The notes beneath the pieces are model-generated. The model was given only the letters and a program-made list of their open reading frames with translations. It was not told where the DNA came from and ran no database searches. From assembly GCA_016234485.1 (NCBI GenBank), contig JACRBL010000029.1, positions 278,632-342,631 on the forward strand: a DNA stretch of 64,000 nt. Reading direction: 5' to 3'. The stretch comes from Chloroflexota bacterium (lineage in GTDB: Bacteria > Chloroflexota > Anaerolineae > Anaerolineales > Villigracilaceae). This document shows positions 7,624-16,123 of this stretch, piece by piece; the first letter of the stretch is position 1; every line of letters starts with the position of its first letter. Made by a program: the position numbers and the translations under genes.

Positions 7624-8409
7624 ATGGAACTAAGCATCTCCCTCGCCCAAATAGACATTCGCTTTGGCGAACCCGCCGCCAACTTCGAAACCGTCACGCG
7701 CATGACGGAGGAAGCCAGACGACGCGGCTCAGACTTGGTCCTCTTCCCAGAACTTTGGTCCACAGCCTACGACTTGACCAACGCCTCGCGCTACGCGTCC
7801 AATCTGACCTCTGGCCTGTTCGCCGATCTATCAGCCCTCGCCAAGCGGACGGGGATCTTCCTTCTCGGTTCCACGATATCCCTCCTGGGTGAAAATAAAT
7901 TTGGCAACACGCTGACCGTCTTCGCGCCCGACGGGACTCTGCTGGCGGACTATTCCAAAATCCACCTGTTCCGTTTAATGGACGAGCATCAGCATTTGAC
8001 CGCGGGCGACCAACCCGTGACGATCGATCTCCCTTCGGGTCGTGCGGGACTGGCGATCTGCTACGACCTGCGCTTCCCCGAACTCTTCCGCGGCTACGCC
8101 CTCGCAGGCGCGGAGATGACCTTCCTGCCCGCCGAATGGCCGAACCCGCGCCTCGTCCACTGGCAGACGCTGGTTCGTGCGCGAGCGATCGAGAACCAGA
8201 TGTTCATGTTCGCGTGTAATCGCGTCGGAAAGGATCCTCGCAACGAATTTTTCGGCCATTCGATGGCGGTGGATCCCTGGGGTGAAATATTAGCGGAAGG
8301 TGGGGAAGGGGAAGAGTTAATTACGTTGACAGTGGATTTATCGAAGGTGGAGGAAGCGCGACGCAGAATTCCCATTTTGAGCGATCGGCGTGCGGAGAGT
8401 TATTGGTAA
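7624..8409 (+). CDS. Carbon-nitrogen hydrolase (nitrilase superfamily amidase)
   Basis: 261 residues with the complete nitrilase triad: Glu43 in LFPELWST, Lys112 in YSKIHLF and Cys146 in AICYDLRFPEL. These enzymes hydrolyse C-N bonds of small amides such as omega-amides, N-carbamoyl compounds or deaminated glutathione; the exact substrate is open. The in-frame extension upstream of ATG 7624 runs through a repeat. A TATAAT box six bases before the ATG suggests a leaderless message. The gene is followed by a palindromic repeat. Confidence 0.9.
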   Translation: MELSISLAQIDIRFGEPAANFETVTRMTEEARRRGSDLVLFPELWSTAYDLTNASRYASNLTSGLFADLSALAKRTGIFLLGSTISLLGENKFGNTLTVFAPDGTLLADYSKIHLFRLMDEHQHLTAGDQPVTIDLPSGRAGLAICYDLRFPELFRGYALAGAEMTFLPAEWPNPRLVHWQTLVRARAIENQMFMFACNRVGKDPRNEFFGHSMAVDPWGEILAEGGEGEELITLTVDLSKVEEARRRIPILSDRRAESYW

Positions 8410-8411
8410 TT

Positions 8412-8501
8412 CCGTCATTGCGAGCGTTTGTTGCGAAGCAATCCCCGCCGCCACGACCACGAGATTGCTTGTCGGGAAGAACGCCCTCCTCGCAATGACG
8501 G
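8412..8501. repeat. CGTCATTGCGAG palindromic repeat, copy 3
   Basis: CCGTCATTGCGAGCG ... GCGAAGCAATCC ... GAGATTGCTTGTCGGG ... CTCGCAATGACGG. It separates two convergent genes. Confidence 0.9.
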
Positions 8502-8510
8502 TGGTGTCTG

Positions 8511-9293
8511 TTACCACGCGCAATCGGGACAGGTGCTGATGCCCGAAGATTTTCCCACGCTTTTATACATCGTCACGGACGTGAACGGTTCGCCGAGAAT
8601 GCCATCGTGGATGGCCCACGAGCGCAGGCGGATGCTATCCGCCGCGTTGGGTTGGCGGAAGGGAGTCGAGCTATCCAGCCGCGGGAGAAGATCGCCGTCC
8701 GTGGAAAATCCCTTGTGGATGCGATCCATAAAGCGGCGGCCTTCCTGATAGGTGAAGCCGTGACGCTCGAAGATGACGGCGTTGTGATAATAGAGGGGTT
8801 CGACGAAGTAAATTTCGTGTCCGAGATATTTGACAAACTTTTCAAAAGTAGCCATTGCTTCGTGGAGCATGCTCAGCCCGCGGCGCACCTGCCCTGGCGT
8901 GAGGCCGTTTGAAAGCGCGGCCGCCTCGGCGTCCAGGTTGCGGCGAAGCGTCCCAAATTTGGTGGTCAGGCCATCGGGGGTCACGTCCACGTTGAAACGC
9001 GGCGAGTCGGGGTCGTTCATGATGTAGAGCAAAATGTGGATTTGCCCGTTGAGCGTGTCGGTGAGGTGGCCGTAGAGGATGGGGTCGGGAAAGCGCTCCT
9101 CGTGAAAGAGCGAGAGTTCCACGTCGCTGGAGCCGGGCGCGAATTTAAATTGCGTGAAGGCTTTGATGCGCTGGGAATCAATATCGGGAAGTTTGAAGCG
9201 TTCGATCAAGCCGCGCGGCACAACGCGCATATAGATGGCGCGCTTCTCGTCTTCGGGGAGTTTGTTGATACTGCCGATGGTGCTTAGTTTCAT
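8511..9293 (-). CDS. Conserved hypothetical protein with GNAT-like C-terminal segment
   Basis: 260 residues, soluble, no signal peptide. No family recognised with certainty. The segment EPLYYHNAVIFERHGFTYQEG resembles the last strands of acetyltransferases (xNxxxFYExxGF pattern), but the acetyl-CoA loop is not evident. The extreme C-terminus ends in STCPDCAW, a CxxC pair that could bind metal. The gene is convergent with the nitrilase gene, with a palindromic repeat between them, and a region of GACTAC/TAGTCG-type repeat words precedes its start. Confidence 0.6.
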   Translation of the reverse strand: MKLSTIGSINKLPEDEKRAIYMRVVPRGLIERFKLPDIDSQRIKAFTQFKFAPGSSDVELSLFHEERFPDPILYGHLTDTLNGQIHILLYIMNDPDSPRFNVDVTPDGLTTKFGTLRRNLDAEAAALSNGLTPGQVRRGLSMLHEAMATFEKFVKYLGHEIYFVEPLYYHNAVIFERHGFTYQEGRRFMDRIHKGFSTDGDLLPRLDSSTPFRQPNAADSIRLRSWAIHDGILGEPFTSVTMYKSVGKSSGISTCPDCAW

Positions 9294-9299
9294 AGTTAT

Positions 9300-9428
9300 T
9301 TTGTCGCATGGTCTGCTGATCGCGTAGTCTGGTAGTCGCTTGGTCTTGTGGTCGGGTTGTCACACGGTAGTGAGTTTATTGACCACGCGACTATTCGACT
9401 AGGTGACGAACTGACTATCCGACTACAA
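9300..9428. repeat. Region of GACTA/TAGTC repeat words
   Basis: The gap between smpB and the upstream hypothetical gene consists of degenerate words (GTAGTCTGGTAGTCGCTTGG, ACTATTCGACTAGG, ACTATCCGACTACAAGACTA) in both orientations. No gene is visible. Confidence 0.5.
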
Positions 9429-9430
9429 GA

Positions 9431-9886
9431 CTACCTAACTCTTGATTCGCGATCCGAGTCGCGTTGCGCGTCGCGCTGAGCGATGACCGCGCGTTTGTCG
9501 TGTAGTTTTTTGCCGCGGGCGAGGGCGATCTCGATCTTGGCGCGCCCCTCTTTAAGATAGACGCGCGTCGGGACTATGGTCATGCCCTTTTGACGGACGG
9601 AGGTGAACAGTTCGCGGATCTCGCGTTTGTTGAGGAGCAGGCGGCGCGGGCGCACGGGATCGTGGTTGTAGCGGCTGGCCTGTTCATAGGGCGCGATGTG
9701 CGCGCCGCGCAGCCAGGCCTGACCCGCGTCAATCTCGATGTACGATTCCATCAGGCTCATTTGTCCCGCGCGGATGGACTTGATCTCGGAGCCTTGCAGA
9801 GATAATCCCGCCTCGAATGTCTCCAGCAAAAAATATTCAAACCCAGCCTTGCGGTTGGTGGCTACGACTTTGATTTCTTCGGTCAC
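9431..9886 (-). CDS. smpB: SsrA-binding protein SmpB
   Basis: 151 residues, starting at GTG 9886. Family landmarks: VATNRKAGFEYFLLETFEAG, LQGSEIKSIRAGQMSL, ALARGKKLHDKR and a basic C-terminal tail rich in Arg and Asp. SmpB binds tmRNA and rescues stalled ribosomes. No tmRNA gene is seen in the window. On the minus strand a TACAAT box (9893-9898) ends six bases before the GTG, suggesting a leaderless transcript. Confidence 0.95.
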   Translation of the reverse strand: MTEEIKVVATNRKAGFEYFLLETFEAGLSLQGSEIKSIRAGQMSLMESYIEIDAGQAWLRGAHIAPYEQASRYNHDPVRPRRLLLNKREIRELFTSVRQKGMTIVPTRVYLKEGRAKIEIALARGKKLHDKRAVIAQRDAQRDSDRESRVR

Positions 9887-9931
9887 AAAATGATTGTAAC
9901 ATGATTGCCCGCATGCCTATCGAAAACAAAA

Positions 9932-9995
9932 AATAACCGCGAAGCACGCAAAGTTTTTTTCTTCTTCGCGCACTTTGCGGGCTGGGCGGTTAAAT
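9932..9995. repeat. Hairpin repeat with CGCAAAG / CTTTGCG arms
   Basis: AACCGCGAAGCACGCAAAG, a T-rich loop, then CGCGCACTTTGCGGGC ... GCGGTT. It may be a short relative of the ACCACAAAGGACAC repeats further along and could also act as a terminator for the 10006-10515 gene. Confidence 0.5.
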
Positions 9996-10005
9996 TATCT
10001 GTAAA

Positions 10006-10515
10006 TCAGAATCTCAAATACCGTGCAACCGCCATGAGAATGGCCGCGGCGAGCAGGGAATGGGCGTTGATCGCGGAGATCATCTTTTGGCGTTTCACCA
10101 GCGCGGTCATCTGCTCCTGCTGATCGGGCGTGGGCGCGCCTTTGAATTGCGCCGCCAGTTTTGCCATGGCCGCGCCGCCGCGTGGGATCATCATGCCCGC
10201 GCCGAATCCGATCAACGCGAAGAACGCGCCGATGCCGAACCCGATGCCTGGGCCAGCCACCATCCAGTCGGACGTGAAACCAGCCGAGTCGATCCAATAG
10301 AGGATGAAACCTGCGAGGATGGTGGCGAGCGCGGCAATGGTCATCATGCGGCTGAATTTTGTCTGCGTCAGCAAATGCCCCATGAATTTCTGTCCCGCCT
10401 CGGCGGTGGACATGATGGTCGGCGTGATGAAGAAGGCCATTGCCAGCGCGCCGCCCACCCAAAAGATTCCGCCCAATATGTGCAACAAACGGAGTACCAG
10501 TAAAACGAAGTCCAT
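10006..10515 (-). CDS. Four-span membrane protein (DUF2269/CopD-like)
   Basis: 169 residues with four hydrophobic segments. The opening LLVLRLLHILGGIFWVGGAL, with an early His and a Trp-Gly pair, resembles heme- or copper-associated integral membrane families such as DUF2269 and CopD. Between spans three and four is a charged loop of about 40 residues (MAKLAAQFKGAPTPDQQEQM). AAGGAG precedes ATG 10515. The function is not established. Confidence 0.6.
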   Translation of the reverse strand: MDFVLLVLRLLHILGGIFWVGGALAMAFFITPTIMSTAEAGQKFMGHLLTQTKFSRMMTIAALATILAGFILYWIDSAGFTSDWMVAGPGIGFGIGAFFALIGFGAGMMIPRGGAAMAKLAAQFKGAPTPDQQEQMTALVKRQKMISAINAHSLLAAAILMAVARYLRF

Positions 10516-10572
10516 TTCATTCTCCTTGACGATAAGATTTGATTGACATAACCCGAAAACTCGGGAAACGAT

Positions 10573-11049
10573 TCAAGTGGACGCCGCGAAATTTCCCGTC
10601 TGCGCTTCGGGCAAAAGTTTCAACAAATCGTCGCGCTTCATGATGATGCCCGTGTTGGACATGCCCGATCCCATCGAAATTTCCTCGTGGACAAGAACGC
10701 TCGCGTCAATCAGGACGGGGAGCGGGCGCGGCAATCCGATGGGCGCTACCGTCCCGACGCGGTAACCCGTGGCCGCGATCACTTCGTCCGCGTCGGCCAT
10801 CGTCAGCCGCGACTGACCGAAATGGGCGCGCAAGGCAGGCCACGAGATTTGCGCCGCGCCCGCCATCAGCGCTATCGCGAAGCGTCCCTCCGCGAGACGG
10901 AAGACGATTGAGCGGATCACCTGCGCGGGGACTTGTCCACGCTCCGCCGCGGCCTGCTCAAGCGAAGTGACCTGTCCGGTGTGACGGAAGACGCGATGCG
11001 GGATTCCAAGTTCAGTCAATTTTTGAGAGACGGGGGGAGTGTCGGGCAT
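10573..11049 (-). CDS. YbaK/EbsC-family aminoacyl-tRNA deacylase
   Basis: 158 residues of the YbaK/prolyl-tRNA editing fold: TSLEQAAAERG, QVIRSIVFRL, and the C-terminal TGYRVGTVAPIGLP, which is the family's GGxSP-like loop. These free-standing proteins hydrolyse misacylated tRNAs, for example Cys- or Ala-tRNAPro. The substrate cannot be read from the sequence. It stands alone on the minus strand between the HEAT-repeat gene and a membrane protein gene. Confidence 0.85.
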   Translation of the reverse strand: MPDTPPVSQKLTELGIPHRVFRHTGQVTSLEQAAAERGQVPAQVIRSIVFRLAEGRFAIALMAGAAQISWPALRAHFGQSRLTMADADEVIAATGYRVGTVAPIGLPRPLPVLIDASVLVHEEISMGSGMSNTGIIMKRDDLLKLLPEAQTGNFAAST

Positions 11050-11128
11050 GGGGAATGAGTAGGGGGAGGCACGGACTCGAACGTCTCCGACATTCGATAT
11101 CCAAAGTCAGAGACTTTGGAGTCCGATT

Positions 11129-12283
11129 TCATTTCCGAATTGTTTTCGCCAGCGTTTCCAGCGCTTCGCGCGCCAGCATCGAAAATTCGCGGTCGTTGCG
11201 GTCGGCGGCGAGGGGGTTGAGGATTTCGAGCGCGCGCGGGTGGCGCGAAACTTTGAGGGCGAAGATGGCGTGCTTCTGCACCTGACGGTCGGGATCGCGC
11301 AGGCCGTACGCGATGAGTTCGATGGCGCGCGGGTCGCGGACGAGTCCCAGCCCCGTGAGCGCGTGGATGCGGATGCTTGATTCGGAGGCGCGCAGGGCTT
11401 CGTCAAAAATCTCCAGGCTGGCCGCGCCGAACAGTCCCAGCGCAGAGGCGGCCTGCTCGCCCACATCCACGTGAAAATCGTAGAGCGCCATGCCGAGCGG
11501 TTCGATGGCGCGCGGGTCGCGGATCATGCCGAGGATGGAGGCGGCGTTCTTTCGCACCGCGCCTTCGGGGTGGCGTAGCGCCTGGATGAGCGGCTCCACC
11601 GCGTCGGCGCTGAACGAAGCGAGCGCCTCGGTCAATGGGGCGGCGGCGTTATCCTGACGTTCGTACCACCAGAACGAATCCTGCAACGCCTCGATGAGAT
11701 AGGGAATCGTTTGCGGGTTCCTGCTTTCGGACATGGCGCTCGCCACAACTTGACGCACTTCGATCTGCGGGTCTTCGAGCAACACGTCGGAGAGCGGGAC
11801 GAGCCAGCGCGGGTCTTGGAATTTGACCACCGCAGACGCGGCCGCCATGCGGACGATGTTTTCCTTGTCTTTGAGAAGTTGAATTAGGAGGGAAAGCGAT
11901 TGCGCGTCGCCGATTTTGGCGAGGGCCGCGGCGGCTCGGGCGCGGACGGTGAAAAATTCGCCGCGCGCGGCCGAGGTCAGGGCGGGGAGCGAGGCGGGGT
12001 TGCGCGTCTCGCCGAGGACGTCCGCGACGTGCATCCGCACTTCGGGGTGCGCGGACGCGAGCGCCTGGCTGAGACGCGGAATGGCGGGCGCGCCGATCTG
12101 GACGAGGATCTGCTTCGCGAGCGGGCGGAGAGTCGCGTCGGCGCTGATCGCGTCGAGGAGGCCATCCACCGCGGCAGGTCCGAGGCGAACGAGTTCCTGC
12201 ACGGCCTGCGCGTGCTTGGCGGAATCCTTCAGTTGGGCGATCCACTTTTTCGAGTCGTCTTTTTTTCCGAGTAGCCAGTCCAT
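11129..12283 (-). CDS. HEAT-repeat protein
   Basis: 384 residues made almost wholly of about eleven tandem HEAT/PBS-lyase-type helical repeats, for example IPRLSQALASAHPEVRMHVA, AVEPLIQALRHPEGAVRKNA and DPRAIEPLGMALYDFHVDVG. No catalytic residues, signal or membrane segment. Such alpha-solenoids are protein-binding scaffolds. A TAAAAT box (minus strand, 12290-12295) lies exactly six bases before the ATG, with no ribosome-binding site, again fitting a leaderless message. Partner unknown. Confidence 0.88.
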   Translation of the reverse strand: MDWLLGKKDDSKKWIAQLKDSAKHAQAVQELVRLGPAAVDGLLDAISADATLRPLAKQILVQIGAPAIPRLSQALASAHPEVRMHVADVLGETRNPASLPALTSAARGEFFTVRARAAAALAKIGDAQSLSLLIQLLKDKENIVRMAAASAVVKFQDPRWLVPLSDVLLEDPQIEVRQVVASAMSESRNPQTIPYLIEALQDSFWWYERQDNAAAPLTEALASFSADAVEPLIQALRHPEGAVRKNAASILGMIRDPRAIEPLGMALYDFHVDVGEQAASALGLFGAASLEIFDEALRASESSIRIHALTGLGLVRDPRAIELIAYGLRDPDRQVQKHAIFALKVSRHPRALEILNPLAADRNDREFSMLAREALETLAKTIRK

Positions 12284-12307
12284 GCGTCTATTTTACTCTT
12301 AAAAGAG

Positions 12308-12329
12308 AAGACCCCCGCGAACGGGGGTC
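12308..12329 (-). terminator. Intrinsic terminator AGACCCCCG/CGGGGGTCT
   Basis: Perfect inverted repeat with a CGAA loop, downstream of the small minus-strand membrane gene; a T-rich run follows in the minus direction. Confidence 0.7.
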
Positions 12330-12353
12330 TTTGTGGATGTGGGAAGATTGAAC

Positions 12354-12524
12354 TTAGAGACCTTTGACGAGCAGGCCGAGTACGAGCAGAACAAAACCGA
12401 GGAACAAAAGCCAGAAGGCGGCAATGGGGATTGCGGTGAAAATACCCAGATGGCTGAGCAAACCAAACACGCCAAGAGCCACGGCAATCCCAAAGGTAAC
12501 CATTTTTGGGGGGGTGAGTTTCAT
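12354..12524 (-). CDS. Small two-span membrane protein
   Basis: 56 residues: MKLTPPKM, then two hydrophobic helices (VTFGIAVALGVFGLLSHLG and IPIAAFWLLFLGFVLLVLGL) and a short tail. AAGGAGAATGCAA before ATG 12524 is an ideal ribosome-binding site and decides the start; the ATG at 12530 is too close to it. It has its own terminator. Function unknown. Confidence 0.65.
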   Translation of the reverse strand: MKLTPPKMVTFGIAVALGVFGLLSHLGIFTAIPIAAFWLLFLGFVLLVLGLLVKGL

Positions 12525-12719
12525 TTGCATTCTCCTTGAATGAGTAGATGGCTTGTGGGTTCCCACACCCACTACTTATAACACGTATTGTAGTGACAAG
12601 TTTCATTATCACAAGTCATTTATATGGCCGGTTTTGACTCTCACAAATTCTCAGGTTTGGCAAAATATGACCGTAATGGTGCGAAATTGGACTATAATGC
12701 CGTCCGACGAATTGAGAAA

Positions 12720-12800
12720 GCACAACGCCGGGGTTTCCCCGGTGTTATTTTGCCTGAATTTATCCAAAAACCTAACAGGTCTCCGAGACCTGTTAGGTTT
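12720..12800. repeat. Two hairpins upstream of pdhA
   Basis: AACGCCGGGGTTTCCCCGGTGTT and AACCTAACAGG / CCTGTTAGGTT are perfect or near-perfect inverted repeats in the 290-bp gap before the dehydrogenase operon. They could terminate or attenuate transcription entering pdhA, or be dispersed repeats. No convincing promoter with both boxes was found in this gap. Confidence 0.55.
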
Positions 12801-12816
12801 CATCAGCGGAGAGATA

Positions 12817-13773
12817 ATGAAGAAAGAACAATTGCTCGACTTGTATTACCAGATGGTACTCATCCGTCGCGTGGAAGAGCGCGGCGCGGAGTTGTACCAG
12901 GCTGGCAAGATCGGCGGCTTCATGCACCTGTACATCGGACAGGAAGCCGTTTCGACTGGACTGATCGCGGCGCGCGAAATGCGTGACCGCGTGATCACCG
13001 CATATCGCGACCACGGCGTGGCGATCAACTGCGGACTTTCGGCGGACGCGGTCATGGCGGAGTTGCTCGGCAAGGCGACGGGTATGTCGAGGGGCAAGGG
13101 CGGCTCGATGCACATGGCCGACACCGAAAAGAACATGTGGGGCGGTCACGCCATCGTGGGCGGACACCTGCCCATCGCGGCGGGCTTTGCGCTTGGCGAT
13201 CAATACGCCAAGAATGACAACGTCACCATCTGCATGTTCGGCGACGGCGCGACCAACATCGGTTACTTCCACGAAGCGTTGAATCTGGCAAAGACGTGGG
13301 GACTGCGCGTGTTGTGGGTCTGCGAAAACAATCAATACGGCATGGGGACGAGTGTGGAGCGCGCCTCGGCTGTGGATGAAATCCGTCAGAAAGCCGAAGG
13401 CTACGGCATGAAGAACAGCGCCGTGGACGGCATGGACGTGATGAAGGTCTACGAAGCGGCGAAGGACGCGATGGACTACGTTCGCAAGGAAGGACAGCCG
13501 TACCTGCTGGAGATCAACACGTATCGTTTCCGCGGTCACTCGATGGGCGATCCCGAACGCTACCGCAAAGCCGAAGAAGTGAAGAAGTGGCAGGAAAGCG
13601 ATCCCATCGGCATCTTCAACAAATATTTGTTGGATAAAAAGGTCGCGACCCGTAAGGCGTTGGACGAAATCGAAGCCCGCGTGGAAGAGGAAGTGGCGAA
13701 GGCGGTTGAGTTTGCAGAGACTTCGCCCGAACCCGCGTTGAGCGAGTTGTTTACGAATGTGTATGCGGAATAA
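12817..13773 (+). CDS. pdhA: 2-oxoacid (pyruvate-type) dehydrogenase E1 component, alpha subunit
   Basis: 318 residues from ATG 12817 (MKKEQLLDLYYQM), preceded by GGAGAG. The thiamine-diphosphate motif is present as FGDGATNIGYFHEALNLA followed by ENNQYG, and the phosphorylation-loop region as YRFRGHSMGDPERYR. Length and sequence fit the bacterial PdhA/AcoA class. It decarboxylates the oxoacid and hands the acyl group to E2. It is the first of three co-directional genes E1alpha-E1beta-E2. Pyruvate is the likely substrate; acetoin or branched-chain oxoacids cannot be excluded. Confidence 0.9.
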   Translation: MKKEQLLDLYYQMVLIRRVEERGAELYQAGKIGGFMHLYIGQEAVSTGLIAAREMRDRVITAYRDHGVAINCGLSADAVMAELLGKATGMSRGKGGSMHMADTEKNMWGGHAIVGGHLPIAAGFALGDQYAKNDNVTICMFGDGATNIGYFHEALNLAKTWGLRVLWVCENNQYGMGTSVERASAVDEIRQKAEGYGMKNSAVDGMDVMKVYEAAKDAMDYVRKEGQPYLLEINTYRFRGHSMGDPERYRKAEEVKKWQESDPIGIFNKYLLDKKVATRKALDEIEARVEEEVAKAVEFAETSPEPALSELFTNVYAE

Positions 13774-13782
13774 GAGCGATAC

Positions 13783-13838
13783 TCGATAATTCGATATTCG
13801 GCAACAGAATATCGAATCTCGACTATCGAATAATGAGG
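13783..13838. repeat. ATTCGATATTC / GAATATCGAAT inverted repeat
   Basis: Within the pdhA-pdhB gap: CGATAATTCGATATTCGG and AGAATATCGAATCTCGAC. It is a word-type repeat and not a terminator (no T-run). Confidence 0.6.
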
Positions 13839-13845
13839 AATTCAC

Positions 13846-14820
13846 ATGACCAAAATCACAATGCGCGAGGCGATCTCGCAAGCTCTTATGGAAGAAATGG
13901 ACCGCGACCCCGCCGTCTTTATTATGGGCGAGGAGGTCGGTGTGTGGGGCGGCACGTATGCCGTCACTAAAGGATTTTTTGACAAGTACGGCGCGGACCG
14001 CGTGAAGGATACGCCTATCGCGGAAAACGCGATCATCGGCGCGGCCATCGGCGCCGCGATGGTGGGACAACGTCCCATCGCGGAACTGATGACGATCAAC
14101 TTCGCCTTCTCGGCGATGGACTACATCGTCAACCAGGCCGCCAAGTTACGCTACATGTTCGGCGGACAGTTCATGCTCCCGCTGGTTATTCGCGCCGTCG
14201 GCGGCGGTGGACGTCAACTGGGCGCGACGCACTCGCAGACTCCCGACGCGATCTTCGCGCATTTCCCTGGCCTGAAAGTGGTCAGTCCCGGCACGCCCGA
14301 AGATGCGAAAGGATTGCTCAAGTCCGCCATCCGTTCGAATGACCCGATCCTGTTCATCGAGCACGCCACGATGTACCAAGTCCGCGGCGAAGTGCCAGAC
14401 GGCGAGTACACCATCCCGATCGGCAAATCCAAAGTGCAACGTGCGGGCAAAGACCTGACCATCGTCACCTATTGCAAGGGTCTCGAACTCTCGATGAAGG
14501 CCGCCGAAGAACTCGCACAGCAAGGCATCGAAGCCGAGATCGTTGACCTGCGCACGCTCCGTCCGCTCGACATGGAGCCTGTGCTAGAGTCGTTCAAGAA
14601 AACCAATCGCGCCATCGTCGTTGAGGAAGGTTGGAAGTCCTATGGCGTTGGCAGTGAAATTGTCAGTCGCATTTACGAGGAAGCCTTCGATTACGTCGAC
14701 GCGCCGATCATCCGCGTGGCGCAAAAAGAAGTCCCGCTTCCGTACAACCGCACGCTCGAACAAGCCGCCCTCCCGCAAGTGCACGACATCGTCGCCGCGG
14801 CAAAGGAGGTTTTGAAATAA
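13846..14820 (+). CDS. pdhB: 2-oxoacid (pyruvate-type) dehydrogenase E1 component, beta subunit
   Basis: 324 residues. Typical transketolase-like beta subunit: MREAISQALMEEMDRDP, FIMGEEVGVWGGTYAVTKG, then VVSPGTPEDAKGLLKSAIR and VVEEGWKSYGVGSEI near the C-terminus. It pairs with the alpha subunit to complete the thiamine-diphosphate site and binds E2. The stop codon overlaps the ATG of E2 by one base (TAATG), so the two are translationally coupled. Confidence 0.93.
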   Translation: MTKITMREAISQALMEEMDRDPAVFIMGEEVGVWGGTYAVTKGFFDKYGADRVKDTPIAENAIIGAAIGAAMVGQRPIAELMTINFAFSAMDYIVNQAAKLRYMFGGQFMLPLVIRAVGGGGRQLGATHSQTPDAIFAHFPGLKVVSPGTPEDAKGLLKSAIRSNDPILFIEHATMYQVRGEVPDGEYTIPIGKSKVQRAGKDLTIVTYCKGLELSMKAAEELAQQGIEAEIVDLRTLRPLDMEPVLESFKKTNRAIVVEEGWKSYGVGSEIVSRIYEEAFDYVDAPIIRVAQKEVPLPYNRTLEQAALPQVHDIVAAAKEVLK

Positions 14821-16073
14821 TGGCTGAAACAATCTCCATGCCCAAACTTGGCTTCGACATGGCCGAGGGCCTCCTCGTCCGCTGGGTGAAGCAGGTAGGC
14901 GAAACGATCAACAAAGGCGACGTTCTCGCCGAGATCGAAACCGACAAAGCGACGGTGGAAGTTGAATCGTCTGCTAGTGGTATCGTGTTGCAACACATCG
15001 TTGACCAGGGGACGATGGTTCCCGTCAACGCGCCGATTGCGGTGGTTGGAAATGCTGGGGAAAAAGTGGACGCGCCTGCGGCGACTTCGTCGAACGTCGA
15101 AGGTCAAACGTCGAACGATGAACGTTTAACGTTAAACGTTCCGACTCCGCCTGTAGCGGACTCTGTTTCTCAGGCCGTCGCGTCCGTTTCCGCGGGGGCT
15201 GTGAAGGCGAGTCCGCTGGCGAAGAAGATGGCGAAAGACAACAATGTCAATCTTGCCTCCGTCCAAGGCACAGGACCAGGTGGACGCGTAGTGCGCAAGG
15301 ATATTGAAGCGGCGTTGACTGCCAGTCAAACGTTTAACGTTCAACGATCAACGACACCCGTCCCCTCGACACCCGTCACTGTTACGCAAGAAGACAAGAT
15401 CATTCAAACGACAAAGTTACGCCAAGCCATCGGACGCCGTTTGGTTGAATCGAAAAACACCATCCCGCACTTCTACGTGACGCACGAGTACAAGATGGAT
15501 GCGTTGATGGACATGCGCAAGCAGATCAACGCCTTCCTTGGCGACAATGAAAAAGTGTCGGTCAACGACTTCATCGTCAAAGCCGTGGCGTTGACGTTGC
15601 GCCAGTTCCCGAACTTGAACGCGACCATCAAGGGCAATGAGGTGATTCAGTTTGGTCACGTCAACGTCGGCGTGGCAGTGACTGTCCCTGGAGGGCTGAT
15701 GACCGTCGTCGTGAAAGACGCGGACGCGAAGTCCCTGCGCCAGATTTCGGGGGAGGTCAAGGCCATGGCTGGCCGCGCCCGCGAGGGGAAGGTCAAGACC
15801 GAGGATGTGGACGGCTCCACGTTCTCCACGTCCAATCTTGGGATGTACGATGTGGACGAATTCATCGCCATTATCAATCCACCCGAGGCCGCGATTTTGG
15901 CGATTGGCTCGGCAAAGGAAATGCCTGTGGTGGAGGGCGGTCAAATCAAGGTGGGATGGAGACTGAAAGCCACAATCTCCGTTGACCACCGCGTCAGTGA
16001 CGGCGCGGAGGCGGCGCAGTTCATGCAGAAACTGGCCGATTTCTTGGAAAACCCGGTCAGGATGTTGGTGTAA
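14820..16073 (+). CDS. pdhC: Dihydrolipoamide acyltransferase (E2)
   Basis: 417 residues in the standard order: one lipoyl domain (residues 1-80, lipoylated Lys43 in ETDKATVEV), a linker, the E3/E1-binding domain (about 125-160, ASPLAKKMAKDNNV ... GTGPGGRVVRKDIE), a second linker, and the catalytic domain ending with the active-site motif DHRVSDGAEAAQFM. Both linkers contain dispersed TTAACGTT-type repeat words read in frame (15090-15141, 15328-15352). No E3 gene is adjacent. A degenerate copy of its 3' end lies at 17567-17663. Confidence 0.95.
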   Translation: MAETISMPKLGFDMAEGLLVRWVKQVGETINKGDVLAEIETDKATVEVESSASGIVLQHIVDQGTMVPVNAPIAVVGNAGEKVDAPAATSSNVEGQTSNDERLTLNVPTPPVADSVSQAVASVSAGAVKASPLAKKMAKDNNVNLASVQGTGPGGRVVRKDIEAALTASQTFNVQRSTTPVPSTPVTVTQEDKIIQTTKLRQAIGRRLVESKNTIPHFYVTHEYKMDALMDMRKQINAFLGDNEKVSVNDFIVKAVALTLRQFPNLNATIKGNEVIQFGHVNVGVAVTVPGGLMTVVVKDADAKSLRQISGEVKAMAGRAREGKVKTEDVDGSTFSTSNLGMYDVDEFIAIINPPEAAILAIGSAKEMPVVEGGQIKVGWRLKATISVDHRVSDGAEAAQFMQKLADFLENPVRMLV

Positions 16074-16078
16074 AAAAA

Positions 16079-16115
16079 CGCAGCCCCCGAGTTTTCCAAA
16101 AACTCGGGGGCTGCG
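16079..16115. terminator. Bidirectional intrinsic terminator
   Basis: CGCAGCCCCCGAGTTTT / AAAACTCGGGGGCTGCG perfect hairpin between convergent E2 and SDR genes. Confidence 0.85.
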
Positions 16116-16123
16116 TTTCCATG

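Noticed and set aside
12667..12698. Promoter for pdhA with TATAAT at 12693-12698
   Set aside because: The -10 match is perfect, but no -35 element lies at 16-18 bases; nearest candidate (ATGACC) is 20 bases away. Left unannotated.
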